Notes under the pieces: model-generated
The model's input: the letters and a program-made list of their open reading frames with translations, nothing else
Told to the model about the DNA's origin: nothing
Database searches by the model: none
Assembly: GCF_900172225.1 (NCBI RefSeq)
Contig: NZ_FWFO01000001.1
Span: 1,364,001-1,428,000 of the forward strand
From: Falsiruegeria litorea R37
Lineage (GTDB): Bacteria; Pseudomonadota; Alphaproteobacteria; Rhodobacterales; Rhodobacteraceae
Direction of reading: 5' to 3'
Length of the DNA: 64,000 nucleotides
In this document: piece after piece, positions 46,590 through 55,614 of the stretch
Numbering within the stretch: position 1 is the first letter of the stretch
Layout of the letters: each line of letters opens with the position of its first letter
Translations under genes and position numbers: made by a program

Positions 46590-47114
46590 ATGCATCTGGC
46601 TTATGTCACCACAACTCAGCGCGGTGAAACCGACCGCCTGCTCAGCGCCTTTGCCGAGCGGCTTGAGGCGCAGGGCGTGTCTTTGGCGGGCGTCGTGCAA
46701 ACCAATACTGAATGTGCCGACAATGCCAAATGCGACATGGATCTGCGGGTACTATCCGGAGCCGGAGAGGTTATTCGGATCTCGCAGACCTTGGGTGCGG
46801 GATCGCGCGGATGCAGGTTGGATCCGGCCGAGCTGGAGCGATCTGTGGGCTTGGTGAGTGCAGCCCTTGAAGAGCAACCTTGTCTTCTGATCGTCAACAA
46901 GTTTGGCAAGCATGAGGCCGACGGTCGCGGTTTCCGCCCCATCATCGGCGAGGCGTTGGCCCGCAACATTCCCGTTTTGGTGGGCGTAAACGGGCTGAAC
47001 GAACAGCGATTTGTTGAATTCTCTGACGGGGTGGCGGAAAAGCTTGGGGCTGACCTTGATGGCATGTCCGAATGGCTTGTCCGTGTGGCCCCTAAGAGTA
47101 TCCAAGCTGCATAA
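46590..47114 (+). CDS. DUF2478-family protein
   Basis: A 174-residue protein resembling DUF2478, a family often found near molybdate-transport or nitrate genes. It starts MHLAYVTTTQRGETDRLLSA and contains CDMDLRVLSGAGEVIRISQT and CLLIVNKFGKHEADGRGF, reminiscent of a P-loop-like nucleotide fold with lost Walker A. AAGGAACCTGTTACA precedes the ATG at 46590. Function unknown. It ends the plus-strand run that starts with the betaine transporter. Confidence 0.75.
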   Translation: MHLAYVTTTQRGETDRLLSAFAERLEAQGVSLAGVVQTNTECADNAKCDMDLRVLSGAGEVIRISQTLGAGSRGCRLDPAELERSVGLVSAALEEQPCLLIVNKFGKHEADGRGFRPIIGEALARNIPVLVGVNGLNEQRFVEFSDGVAEKLGADLDGMSEWLVRVAPKSIQAA

Positions 47115-47353
47115 CCCGCCGACCTCTGCGCAAAAGGCGCCAACGAACGGCGATGAGAGCTAACCGGTTAGCCGCTTGGAGAGCATAACCAGGCAAACAG
47201 GCACCTCGGGGCTTAGGCTCGGTTCTTGATACAAGTGTTGATTGATCACCTCTACCGCGAGTTGCGATCCGCGTGACACAAGACTTGTCTGTGGCGCAAG
47301 CTTGACGTCTGCTAGGAAATTGGCACCGAAATCACCAATATGCAGAGGAATAC
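47115..47353. other. Intergenic region before the GNAT-like gene
   Basis: About 240 bases with no gene. A short ACAAG-A-CTTGT inverted repeat at 47278-47288 and TTGACG at 47302-47307 are present, but no convincing promoter pair was found. Lower GC than the surroundings. Confidence 0.4.
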
Positions 47354-48085
47354 ATGCTGGGGACGAACGATTTTGAGGTCGCGCGCCTATTTGCGTTATG
47401 TGAGGCAGAGCTAAGTGCAGCTGAATTGTCTATTGAACCTACGGTTGATTTTGCATCGGCTGAGAAGAGGATGAGAGCGCTAAGGAAAACGTCGTTCACC
47501 CCGATGCTGTCTTCGCAATTTCACGATCTATCCAAGGATGACGCGTTCTGGTTGTTCTTGCAGCGGGATGGCAGAGACGTGGCCGGAGTTGCCGCGCGCA
47601 GGGACTATTTGAATTCCGAATCCCTAAGTTCGTATTGGCACCGATCCTACCTGAGGATGTATTCATCGGATGGAACAGAGGTCAGTATTCGCCACGCGCA
47701 CCCAGCCTTGCGAGAGATCAAGGGCTGTGTTGCGTATCTGGGCGAATTTTATTTCCTGCCCGATGAACGGGGATCAAGAAATACGATGCGTATTCTGTCC
47801 CATTTGCTGTTTGCATACTGCTTCATCCGCTGGAAGCCGGACTGGCAATACGCTTTCATCAGAAAAAAGGACGTAGAGCGGGGCTATGCCAGTGTCTATG
47901 GTTTCACATTGCAGATACCTGGTGCGCAAACCTGGGTTGCGGACGTGCCCAACCGGAGTTCGGGTGAGTACCTTGTGGCAATTCGGCAAGCCGATCTGTT
48001 TCATATGGCGGGATACTACACGGCAAACCCTCAGTTGTTCTTGGGCGAGGACGCGCTCACCAGCGTCGAGAAATTAAGGACGTAA
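47354..48085 (+). CDS. GNAT-like protein of unknown function
   Basis: A 243-residue protein that I do not recognise by name. A segment near residue 135 (GEFYFLPDERGSRNTMRILS) followed by RKKDVERGYASVYGF near 185 resembles the acetyl-CoA loop and C-terminal part of GNAT acyltransferases; the first half has no clear match. No signal peptide or membrane helix. Base composition is lower in GC than its neighbours. Its last 55 bases overlap the convergent XRE gene, and it lies between conserved regions, so it looks like part of an accessory pair. Function not known. Confidence 0.6.
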   Translation: MLGTNDFEVARLFALCEAELSAAELSIEPTVDFASAEKRMRALRKTSFTPMLSSQFHDLSKDDAFWLFLQRDGRDVAGVAARRDYLNSESLSSYWHRSYLRMYSSDGTEVSIRHAHPALREIKGCVAYLGEFYFLPDERGSRNTMRILSHLLFAYCFIRWKPDWQYAFIRKKDVERGYASVYGFTLQIPGAQTWVADVPNRSSGEYLVAIRQADLFHMAGYYTANPQLFLGEDALTSVEKLRT

Positions 48086-48783
48086 GGCGTATCATTTGCA
48101 TCGGTGACCGGCAGCATGAGGCGCACAAATTCGACTTGAAGATCAGGCCCTCCATTCACATCCGGTACGGTTCTGGACTGAGGCGCCAAAATGCCAATTC
48201 TCGACTGGTGCACAGTCGTTACGGTTCTTTTCAGCTCATTCATGTCCGCGTAGCTAAGGGAGTTCAGGAAGAGCTGCAGCTTTTCAGCGGCTTCCGACTT
48301 CAGCGCTTTTGCTGATAGGCTTTTCTTGCCAACATGAGCGACGGATGGCGCATTGTCTTTGAAGTCAACTGGCGACACCAGATCGACAAAGGGAATGATC
48401 TGATCGCAGTGTACCAATTTGCCGCCGGTCTCTTGCCACCAACCAAGAACCATGTCCAAGGTTGGACGAGCGCCGCGTTCGAGCATTTTTGTACGCGCCG
48501 CTCGGTACACACCAGTCAGGATATGGGCCGCCTGGCGGTCCAATTCACTGGCTGATGCAGCCTCGAATTCGTTGTCGGTGTCATCAAAGTAGGAAACGCT
48601 GACGCCAAGCTCCTTCGCCAGAAGGCACATGGTTTCGAAAGACGGTTCTTGGCCGTCGGTTCCGTTCAAATAGTTTGTAAGGTAGCTTCTGCTCTTTTTG
48701 ATGGCGAGGCTCAACTCTACCCGGCCGCGTTTCCGAATTTCAATTAAGGCTGCGATTTTGTCGCGCAGCGCGTTTTCTTCCAT
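48031..48783 (-). CDS. XRE-family regulator with C-terminal sensor-like region
   Basis: A 250-residue DNA-binding protein. An N-terminal XRE-type helix-turn-helix is visible (KIAALIEIRKRGRVELSLAI then SYLTNYLNG near residue 30, FETMCLLAKELGVSVSYFDD near 50). The second half (EAAEKLQLFLNSLSYADMNE; VRLMLPVTDANDTPYVLN) reads like a small ligand- or partner-binding domain but no family was recognised. It is convergent with the GNAT-like gene and overlaps it by 55 bases. The pair may be a regulator and its target, or a toxin-antitoxin-like unit; neither is shown. Confidence 0.7.
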   Translation of the reverse strand: MEENALRDKIAALIEIRKRGRVELSLAIKKSRSYLTNYLNGTDGQEPSFETMCLLAKELGVSVSYFDDTDNEFEAASASELDRQAAHILTGVYRAARTKMLERGARPTLDMVLGWWQETGGKLVHCDQIIPFVDLVSPVDFKDNAPSVAHVGKKSLSAKALKSEAAEKLQLFLNSLSYADMNELKRTVTTVHQSRIGILAPQSRTVPDVNGGPDLQVEFVRLMLPVTDANDTPYVLNFSTLVSASSPKNN

Positions 48784-48925
48784 CTGGCACCTGCGTTCAG
48801 GATACTGAATATGTTTCGGATTTCGAACACGCTAGAGTAGAATGTCAAGGTTATTGTTGCGGCAAATCATTACAAGTTCTTATCGTTTCCAAGGCGCTTC
48901 GACGCGAAGCCAATGGATATTGACC

Positions 48926-49951
48926 CTAGTCCCGGCCACTTGTCCGGTAAGATCCAGGCGTTCGGGTTGTCCATTTGCGGAATGCCCTGTGAAAATTTGC
49001 CGGGGCGGAGAAGCCCGTGTCAAACGAGATTTGCTCGATGCTATCCGTGGTTTGTTGAAGCGCCCGAATGGCGATGTCTCGGCGTAAGGCATCCTTGATG
49101 TCCTGAAAGGACGTCCCTTCATCTTTCAGGCGTCTGTTTAGTGTTCGAGGTGTCATTTTCAGGGCGCGGGCCGCATCGGGCAACTGGCAAGTCTGCCAAT
49201 CAGCCCCGTAAAGAAACGCACGAACGCGCAAGCTGTTGGTATGGGCACGCGAGCCGGTGAAGATCCAATCGAGTGGCGCGCGCTCCAGAAACAATGACGC
49301 CTCGGATGGGTTGCGCGTGAGCGGGCGGGGAAATAAGCGGGGGTCGAACAGAATGCTGGTCTGGGCCGCGTCAAATTCGACAGGGCAGGGGAAGACAACC
49401 GAATAGTCAGCGGCAAACCCTGGCCGGGGAAAGGCAAAGCGAACTGTCTCGACCGGTGTTTCCGATCCGCTGAGCCAAGAAAGAAGTCCATGTGCCAATT
49501 TCAGGATCAACATGTGCCCAAAGCGCTGTGGCTGAAGCTGACCAGAGAGGGGCACCAACGCAAGTTCCATCTCGTCGGGCTCGCTCCGCAGTTCCAATTG
49601 GAAGTCATCCAAAAGCAGGTTCCAAAATGTCGAGAACCGATAGAGCGCCGAAGTCAGGCTGCGCGCTTCGCGTTGTACGGTGACAAGATGCTGCAAGGCG
49701 CGCGGTCGGATCGGGCGGCTCCACAGTCCCATCATTTCATCCCCGGTCTCGGGCGCAGCAAGCTGATATAAGCGCGCAATTTCATCAAGTGTGACGCGTT
49801 GAGAAGCTGCCATTTGGCTGGTCTGAAGGCCTGATCGTACCAAAAGAGACATCATCTCATTATCGGTGCAGCGCGACCCAAGCGCGACCAGCCAATCCTG
49901 AATGAAACCCGCTGACACGGTCGTAAGTGAGATGGGGTCCTGGCTGGACAT
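48926..49951 (-). CDS. AraC-family transcriptional regulator
   Basis: A 341-residue regulator with an N-terminal Arabinose_bd-type ligand domain (PF12625; LDEIARLYQLAAPETGDEMM near residue 55) and a C-terminal double helix-turn-helix (LNRRLKDEGTSFQDIKDALR near 275; QISFDTGFSAPANFHRAFRK near 310). The family includes OruR-like regulators of organic-acid and amine use. It is divergent from the acyl-CoA dehydrogenase operon with 112 bases between, so it very likely controls that operon in response to its substrate. Confidence 0.9.
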   Translation of the reverse strand: MSSQDPISLTTVSAGFIQDWLVALGSRCTDNEMMSLLVRSGLQTSQMAASQRVTLDEIARLYQLAAPETGDEMMGLWSRPIRPRALQHLVTVQREARSLTSALYRFSTFWNLLLDDFQLELRSEPDEMELALVPLSGQLQPQRFGHMLILKLAHGLLSWLSGSETPVETVRFAFPRPGFAADYSVVFPCPVEFDAAQTSILFDPRLFPRPLTRNPSEASLFLERAPLDWIFTGSRAHTNSLRVRAFLYGADWQTCQLPDAARALKMTPRTLNRRLKDEGTSFQDIKDALRRDIAIRALQQTTDSIEQISFDTGFSAPANFHRAFRKWTTRTPGSYRTSGRD

Positions 49952-50063
49952 GGAAAACTTCCTTTGGCGTGTTCGGATAGCAATTTGGCAAATAATGAGC
50001 TTACGGGCAATTTATCTGGCGTATAGGTGACGCGAAACCATAATATTTGTGAGAAAGATTGAA

Positions 50064-51827
50064 ATGACCTATCAGCCGCCGGTTCAAGATTTGATGTTTT
50101 GCGTGGAACATTTGTCCCACTGGGAGCAAGTGTCATCCTTGGCGGCATACACGGATTACGACTTGGCCGATGTTGCGGCTGTGATTGAGGGCTATGCCCG
50201 GTTCTGCGAGGAACAGATTGCCCCGTTGTCCCACATCGGCGACACGGTTGGCGCGCAGTTTGACAACGGACGCGTGACGATGCCTGACGGCGACGCGCAG
50301 GCCTATGCTCAGTTCGTTGAAATGGGATGGCAGGCGCTGACACATCCAGCCGAGTACGGAGGGATGGGACTCCCCAAGACCGTTGGCGCTGCCGCAGTGG
50401 AAATGCTCAATGCCGCCGACATGAGCTTTGGTCTCTGCCCGCTGCTGACTGATGGCGCGATCGAGGCGTTGCTGTTGACCGGCTCGGATGAGCAGAAAGA
50501 AACATATCTGGAGCCGCTGATTGCGGGGCGGTGGTCCGGAACGATGAACTTGACCGAACCCCAAGCAGGCAGCGATCTGGGACGTGTGGCAACAAAGGCG
50601 GTACTGCGCCCGGATGGCAGTTATGGCGTTTCTGGCACCAAGATTTTCATCACCTACGGTGCCCATGATCTGACCGAGAACATTATCCATCTGGTCTTGG
50701 CGCGGACACCTGATGGGCCTGCCGGACCAAAAGGTCTGAGCCTGTTCGTCGTGCCTCAGAAGATCGTTGAACCTGATGGCACGCCTGGGGCTGAAAATGC
50801 AGTGAACTGCGTGAGCATCGAACACAAGCTGGGCGTTCGCGCCAGTCCGACGGCTGTGCTGGAATACAAGAATGCCACCGGTTTTCTGATTGGCGAGGAA
50901 AATCGCGGGTTGGAGTACATGTTCATCATGATGAACGCCGCAAGGTTTTCCGTTGGGGTGCAGGGCATTGCAACTTCAGAACGCGCGTATCAAAGGGCTC
51001 TGGATTATGCGCGTGAGCGGGTGCAAAGCCGCCCCGTGAATGGTCAGGTCAAAGACGCAGTTGCCATTATCGAACATCCGGATGTGCGCCGCATGCTCTT
51101 GCGGATGCGCAGCCTGACCGAAGGTGGTCGGGCCATGGCGGCAGCAACTGCTGGGCTGCTGGATCTTGCGCACCATCAGGACGATCCAGAGATCGTGGCC
51201 TTGGCCGAATTCATGGTGCCGCTGGTCAAGGGCTTCTGCTCGGAACGCGCGGTCGAGGTCGCCTCTTTGGGGGTGCAAATCCACGGCGGCATGGGTTTTA
51301 TCGAAGAAACCGGGGCCGCTCAACATTACCGGGACGCGCGCATTCTGCCGATCTACGAAGGCACCACCGCCATTCAGGCCAACGATCTTCTTGGACGCAA
51401 GGTCATGCGTGACGGGGGGGGAACTGCTCGCCGGTTTGCCGCTCGGATCGCTGCGACAGAGGCCGAACTGGCCAAGGGTGACACCGCAGCCCAAGCCATT
51501 GGTGCAAACCTTGCCCAGGCGCGTGACGCGTTTGAAGCATCGTTGGATTGGATGTTGGAAAACAGCCGCAAAGACATCGATGCTGCCTTTGCGGGTTCTG
51601 TCCCTTTCCTGATGCTTGCAGGTACACTGGCAGCAGGATGGAAGCTGGCAAAGGGCGCCCTGGCTGCACAAACCGCGTTGGACGCAGGGAAAGAGGCGCA
51701 ATTCATGACCCAGAAAATCGCAACCGCCTTGTTCTTTGCTCAGCATATCTTGCCAGAATGCACCACCGAACACACCCGTATCCTGCTTGGCTCGCGCAGC
51801 CTGCTTGACGCGGATTTCCCCGATTAA
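50064..51827 (+). CDS. Acyl-CoA dehydrogenase, DmdC-like
   Basis: A 587-residue FAD-dependent dehydrogenase of the long type, with the extended N- and C-terminal parts typical of DmdC (methylmercaptopropionyl-CoA dehydrogenase) and related enzymes. [20 protein letters not shown] binds FAD; the catalytic Glu is in [15 protein letters not shown] near residue 435; [20 protein letters not shown] follows the active-site loop. Substrate could be methylmercaptopropionyl-CoA or another short/branched acyl-CoA. The start at 50064 is preferred to a GTG at 50049. First gene of a three-gene operon divergent from the AraC gene. Confidence 0.9.
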   Translation: MTYQPPVQDLMFCVEHLSHWEQVSSLAAYTDYDLADVAAVIEGYARFCEEQIAPLSHIGDTVGAQFDNGRVTMPDGDAQAYAQFVEMGWQALTHPAEYGGMGLPKTVGAAAVEMLNAADMSFGLCPLLTDGAIEALLLTGSDEQKETYLEPLIAGRWSGTMNLTEPQAGSDLGRVATKAVLRPDGSYGVSGTKIFITYGAHDLTENIIHLVLARTPDGPAGPKGLSLFVVPQKIVEPDGTPGAENAVNCVSIEHKLGVRASPTAVLEYKNATGFLIGEENRGLEYMFIMMNAARFSVGVQGIATSERAYQRALDYARERVQSRPVNGQVKDAVAIIEHPDVRRMLLRMRSLTEGGRAMAAATAGLLDLAHHQDDPEIVALAEFMVPLVKGFCSERAVEVASLGVQIHGGMGFIEETGAAQHYRDARILPIYEGTTAIQANDLLGRKVMRDGGGTARRFAARIAATEAELAKGDTAAQAIGANLAQARDAFEASLDWMLENSRKDIDAAFAGSVPFLMLAGTLAAGWKLAKGALAAQTALDAGKEAQFMTQKIATALFFAQHILPECTTEHTRILLGSRSLLDADFPD

Positions 51828-51847
51828 TCCCTGAAAGGATCTGCCCC

Positions 51848-52657
51848 ATGAATGACGTCGTTAACCCCGACACTTATGAAAACCTTGCGATTTCCGAGCG
51901 CGAGAACGGCCTCTATGTCGTCACACTGAACCGCCCGACCAAACGCAATGCGCTGGATGTGGCCACGATCGAAGAACTGATCCGTTTCTTCAGCGGCGCG
52001 CGTACAGCGGGTGTCAGAGCCGTGGTTCTGGCGGGCGAAGGCGATCACTTCTGCGCAGGCTTGGATCTGGTCGAGCATTGGAAGGCCGACCGCAGCCCGG
52101 ACGACTTCATGCATGTCTGCCTGCGCTGGCACGAGGCGTTCAACAAGATGGAATATGGCGGTGTACCAATCATCGCCGCACTGAAGGGCGCGGTTGTGGG
52201 CGGCGGCCTGGAATTGGCAAGCGCGGCCCATATCCGGGTCATCGACCCTGGAACCTATTTTGCCCTGCCCGAAGGCCAACGTGGGATCTTCACGGGGGGA
52301 GGTGCAACAATCCGGGTGTCCGACATGATCGGCAAGTACCGTATGATCGACATGATCCTGACGGGCCGCGTGTATCAGGGACAAGAGGCCGTCGAACTGG
52401 GATTGGCCCAATACATCACCGAAGATGGCGGTAGCATGGCAAAAGCCATGGAGTTGGCAGAACAAATCGCCCAGAACCTGCCATTGACCAACTTTGCGAT
52501 CTGTTCGGCGATCAGCCACCTGAACAACATGTCCGGCATGGACGCGGCCTATGCCGAGGCGGTGGTAGGGGGGGTGGTCAACACGCAGCCCGCTGCTCGG
52601 GAGCGGTTGGAAGCGTTTGCCAACAAGACTGCCGCCCGCGTGCGGCCCAACAGCTAA
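51848..52657 (+). CDS. Crotonase-family enoyl-CoA hydratase, DmdD-like
   Basis: A 269-residue crotonase. The CoA-binding oxyanion region is [15 protein letters not shown] near residue 65 and [20 protein letters not shown] near 115; the two glutamates that add water in hydratases appear as GGLELAS and [14 protein letters not shown]. It should hydrate an enoyl-CoA made by the dehydrogenase, consistent with DmdD acting on methylthioacryloyl-CoA. It starts 20 bases after the dehydrogenase gene. Confidence 0.88.
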   Translation: MNDVVNPDTYENLAISERENGLYVVTLNRPTKRNALDVATIEELIRFFSGARTAGVRAVVLAGEGDHFCAGLDLVEHWKADRSPDDFMHVCLRWHEAFNKMEYGGVPIIAALKGAVVGGGLELASAAHIRVIDPGTYFALPEGQRGIFTGGGATIRVSDMIGKYRMIDMILTGRVYQGQEAVELGLAQYITEDGGSMAKAMELAEQIAQNLPLTNFAICSAISHLNNMSGMDAAYAEAVVGGVVNTQPAARERLEAFANKTAARVRPNS

Positions 52658-52673
52658 GTCAGGGGGGACCGGG

Positions 52674-54290
52674 ATGCGTCACCATTTTGAAGCTTTGCGG
52701 AAAAAGCGCGCCAACCATGTGCCCTTGTCACCGTTGTCTTTCCTGCGCCGCGCCGAATGTTTGCACGGCGTACGTACGGCCGTGATCTATGGCGACATCC
52801 GGCGAACATGGGCCGAGACGGCCGCTCGCATTCGCGCGGTAGCCGGTGGGCTGGTCGAACTTGGTGTGCAAAAGGGTGACACCGTTTCGGTGCTAAGCCC
52901 GAATATCCCCGAACTCTTCGAATTGCACTTTGCGCTGCCGCTGACGGGTGGGGTCCTTAATACGCTCAATACGCGATTGGAACCGGAAACCATCGCTTAC
53001 ATCCTGGATCACGCGGACACCAAATTGGTGATCGTGGATCGGGAACTCGTGCCGCTGCTGTCCAAAGCGTTCGAGCTGCTTGGCCGGGCTTTGCCTGTGG
53101 TCGAGATCGCTGATCCCGTGACTGAAGGTGAAACCTTGGGCGGTCCGACGTATGAGGCGTTGACCGGCGCCGCGCCTTTGCCGGTAGAACTGCCCGCCGA
53201 TGAGTGGGACGCCATTGCGCTGAATTACACCTCTGGCACCTCGGGTCGTCCCAAGGGCGTCGTCTATCACCATCGCGGGGCCTATCTGATGGCGCTTGGC
53301 ACCGGGACGGCGTGGCAGGTGCCGCCTTATCCCGTCTATTTGTCGGTTGTGCCGATGTTCCACTGCAACGGTTGGGGGCATCCGTGGTTGATGGCCATGC
53401 TTGGGGCAACCGTCGTCTTTACGCGTGTACCAGCTGCAGACCGTATTCTGGAAGCGATCCGTTCTCATGGCGTAACCCATTTCGGCGCGGCGCCTATCGT
53501 CTTGCAGATGTTGGCCGAAGCCGAAAGTGACGCGGCTCACTTTGATCCCGCAATCCGCGTTTTAACCGCCGGAGCACCACCGCCGCCTACGGTTCTGGAA
53601 AAGACCCGCGCGATGGGGTTCGACGTCATGCAGGTTTATGGGCTGACAGAGACCTACGGCCACATCTCGCAGTGCCTGTGGCAAGATGACTGGGACGATC
53701 TCGACCCCGCTGAGCAAGCCGAACTGCAGGCCCAGCAAGGCATCGCCTTCCCGATGGTCGAAGAGGTCACGGTGATTGACCGCAGCACGGGCGCAGCTGT
53801 TACACGCAACGGTACCGCGCAGGGAGAGATCGCCATTCGGGGCAATACGGTGATGGCAGGCTATTACAAAGATACCAAGGCAACCGCCGAAGCTTTTGAA
53901 GAGGGGTGGTTCTGGTCCGGTGACGGGGCTGTCATGCACGAAAACGGCTACATCCAGATCCGAGACCGCCTGAAGGATGTAATCATTTCTGGCGGCGAGA
54001 ATATTTCATCTGTCGAAGTCGAAGCCGTTCTGTATCGCCACGATGCCGTACAGGCCGCAGCCGTGGTTGCGATGCCGCATGAAAAATGGGGTGAAGTCCC
54101 CTGTGCGTTTGTGGAATTACGCGAAGGGGCCGAGGCCACGTCAGACGATATCATCGCTTTTTGCAGGGAACACTTGGCCGGGTTCAAAGCCCCAAAAGCT
54201 GTCGCTTTCGAAACGTTGCCTAAAACCTCAACTGGTAAGATTCAAAAGTTCCAATTGCGGGAGCGCGCCAAATCAAAGGGTTCTGCATAA
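52674..54290 (+). CDS. Acyl-CoA synthetase, DmdB-like
   Basis: A 538-residue AMP-forming ligase. The ATP motif A3 is YTSGTSGRPKGVVYHHRG near residue 185, followed by FHCNGWGHPWLMAMLGATVV, YGLTETYGHISQCLWQDDWD near 320, and the C-terminal Lys motif KTSTGKIQKFQLR. It would activate a carboxylate (for example 3-methylmercaptopropionate) to its CoA ester for the preceding dehydrogenase. GGGGGACCGGG precedes the ATG at 52674. Completes the CoA-ligation, dehydrogenation and hydration set. Confidence 0.9.
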   Translation: MRHHFEALRKKRANHVPLSPLSFLRRAECLHGVRTAVIYGDIRRTWAETAARIRAVAGGLVELGVQKGDTVSVLSPNIPELFELHFALPLTGGVLNTLNTRLEPETIAYILDHADTKLVIVDRELVPLLSKAFELLGRALPVVEIADPVTEGETLGGPTYEALTGAAPLPVELPADEWDAIALNYTSGTSGRPKGVVYHHRGAYLMALGTGTAWQVPPYPVYLSVVPMFHCNGWGHPWLMAMLGATVVFTRVPAADRILEAIRSHGVTHFGAAPIVLQMLAEAESDAAHFDPAIRVLTAGAPPPPTVLEKTRAMGFDVMQVYGLTETYGHISQCLWQDDWDDLDPAEQAELQAQQGIAFPMVEEVTVIDRSTGAAVTRNGTAQGEIAIRGNTVMAGYYKDTKATAEAFEEGWFWSGDGAVMHENGYIQIRDRLKDVIISGGENISSVEVEAVLYRHDAVQAAAVVAMPHEKWGEVPCAFVELREGAEATSDDIIAFCREHLAGFKAPKAVAFETLPKTSTGKIQKFQLRERAKSKGSA

Positions 54291-54602
54291 GCGCGCCCGG
54301 TCTCACCCAACCACGCGCTTGCTCAAGCAAAACTTCCGCCGAACTCTGCTTGAAGGGAATGCGAAGACACACACAGAGCACGTCTGTTCCATGTCGGCTC
54401 CGCACCCGCGCGAGGCTTCCTTGAGAGCAGCACAGGCGCACAGTGTGTCCTTGCATCCCAACACTCAAGGGCCGATTGTGTGAAATTTGTCAGGGCCGAA
54501 GAAGGGGGCTGAACCTTCGTATCTTGTTGATTTTTTGAGGGTTCCACCGCCACGGGCGTGGGCCACCATTTCTTTGAAAACATTTGATTTGTTTAGAAGA
54601 AA
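54291..54602. other. Intergenic region downstream of tRNA-Tyr and the synthetase gene
   Basis: About 310 bases between the acyl-CoA synthetase stop and the tRNA 3' end. It holds the left arm of a 12-bp inverted repeat (54563-54574) that pairs with the end of the tRNA. Open frames crossing it lack ribosome sites and known motifs; none called. Confidence 0.5.
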
Positions 54603-54608
54603 TGGTGG
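54563..54608 (-). other. Inverted repeat at the tRNA-Tyr 3' end
   Basis: AAGAAATGGTGG (54597-54608) includes the complement of the tRNA end CCACCA; its exact complement CCACCATTTCTT lies at 54563-54574. In the precursor RNA (minus strand) the 3' tail could fold back on the acceptor end, with a 22-base loop. Confidence 0.6.
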
Positions 54609-54686
54609 GCGACCCTGGAATCGAACCAGGCGTGCGTCTCCGCGAGGGAGTTACAGTCCCCTGCCACACCTTGCGGCCTGTCGCCC
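54603..54686 (-). tRNA. tRNA-Tyr (GTA), CCA encoded
   Basis: Read on the minus strand: acceptor arms GGGCGAC and GTCGCCC, then discriminator A and genomic CCA. The D arm is GCC...GGC, the anticodon loop CTGTAAC gives anticodon GTA (plus-strand 54652-54654), a long variable arm follows as in class II tRNAs, and the T arm CCTGG-TTCGATT-CCAGG is complete. It is 84 bases long and divergent from rlmB. Confidence 0.97.
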
Positions 54687-54801
54687 ACTGTCAGGCGTTG
54701 CACCTGACGTGGAGGCGTGATTACAAGCACCCCAAAGAAGCGTCAACAGGAAAAGTTCACCTTGGCGCGAGAAACTGAATTCAGGCCCGGAGGCCGATCA
54801 C

Positions 54802-55575
54802 ATGAAGAAACCCAAATGGGTCGTAGAAAAGGAACAGGCGCGCAAGGCAGCGGGGGCCGACACCGTGTGGCTGTTCGGATTGCATGCCGTCAGAGACGCG
54901 CTTTTGAACCCGAAACGCGAGAAATTGCGCTTGATCGTGACCAAAAACGCCTATGACAAGCTGGCCGATGCCATTGCCCAGGGCGGTATCGAGCCCGAGA
55001 TGGTCGATCCGCGCAAGTTTTCGGCCCCGATTGATTCCGGCTCGGTACATCAGGGCGCCGCAATGGAGGTGAAGCCGCTCAACTGGGGTAGCCTCTCGGA
55101 AAACTGTATCGGAGCAGAATCGCCGCGCGTGATTCTGTTGGACAGGGTCACCGATCCCCACAACGTTGGCGCGATTCTGCGCTCGGCCGAGGTGCTGGGG
55201 GCCAGCGCGGTGATCGGCACGCGGCATCATTCGGCGCCCGAAACCGGTGCGCTTGCCAAGACTGCCAGCGGCGCGTTGGAACGGCAGCCCTATTTGCGGA
55301 TGCGGAACCTGTCGGACACGATTGTCGAGCTGCAGCAGATGGGCTTTCTGGTTCTGGGTCTGGATGGCGAAGCCGAGCAAACCATCGAGGCCGCGTTGGA
55401 CGGCCGCCGCGATTATCCTGTGGCCCTGGTGCTGGGGGCCGAGGGACCAGGTCTGCGCCAAAAGACCAAGGAAACCGTGGATCAGCTGGTGAAAATCGAC
55501 GCGGCAGGCGGATTTGGCTCGCTCAACGTCTCAAATGCGGCGGCAATTGCCCTATATGCATCCAAGGCCCATTGA
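54802..55575 (+). CDS. rlmB: 23S rRNA 2'-O-ribose methyltransferase RlmB (SpoU family)
   Basis: A 257-residue SPOUT-class methyltransferase that modifies 23S rRNA G2251 (E. coli numbering) using SAM. The N-terminal substrate-binding domain leads into the SpoU motifs: LDRVTDPHNVGAILRSAEVL near residue 112, VALVLGAEGPGLRQKT near 210 and GSLNVSNAAAIALYASKA at the end. GGAGGCCGATCAC precedes the ATG. Divergent from tRNA-Tyr; the zinc-ribbon gene follows in the same direction after 39 bases. Confidence 0.93.
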   Translation: MKKPKWVVEKEQARKAAGADTVWLFGLHAVRDALLNPKREKLRLIVTKNAYDKLADAIAQGGIEPEMVDPRKFSAPIDSGSVHQGAAMEVKPLNWGSLSENCIGAESPRVILLDRVTDPHNVGAILRSAEVLGASAVIGTRHHSAPETGALAKTASGALERQPYLRMRNLSDTIVELQQMGFLVLGLDGEAEQTIEAALDGRRDYPVALVLGAEGPGLRQKTKETVDQLVKIDAAGGFGSLNVSNAAAIALYASKAH

Positions 55576-55614
55576 ACAGGCCAAAGTTTCGGGCCCGTTT
55601 GACAGGAGGCAACC

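Noticed and set aside
47354-48085. Idea that the 243-residue gene is a LuxI-type AHL synthase next to a regulator
   Set aside because: The conserved LuxI residues (Arg, Trp, Asp and Glu pattern) are not found, and the partner is an XRE, not a LuxR, protein.
54323-54583. 86-codon minus-strand frame downstream of tRNA-Tyr
   Set aside because: No ribosome site, odd composition, and it overlaps the repeat tied to the tRNA trailer.
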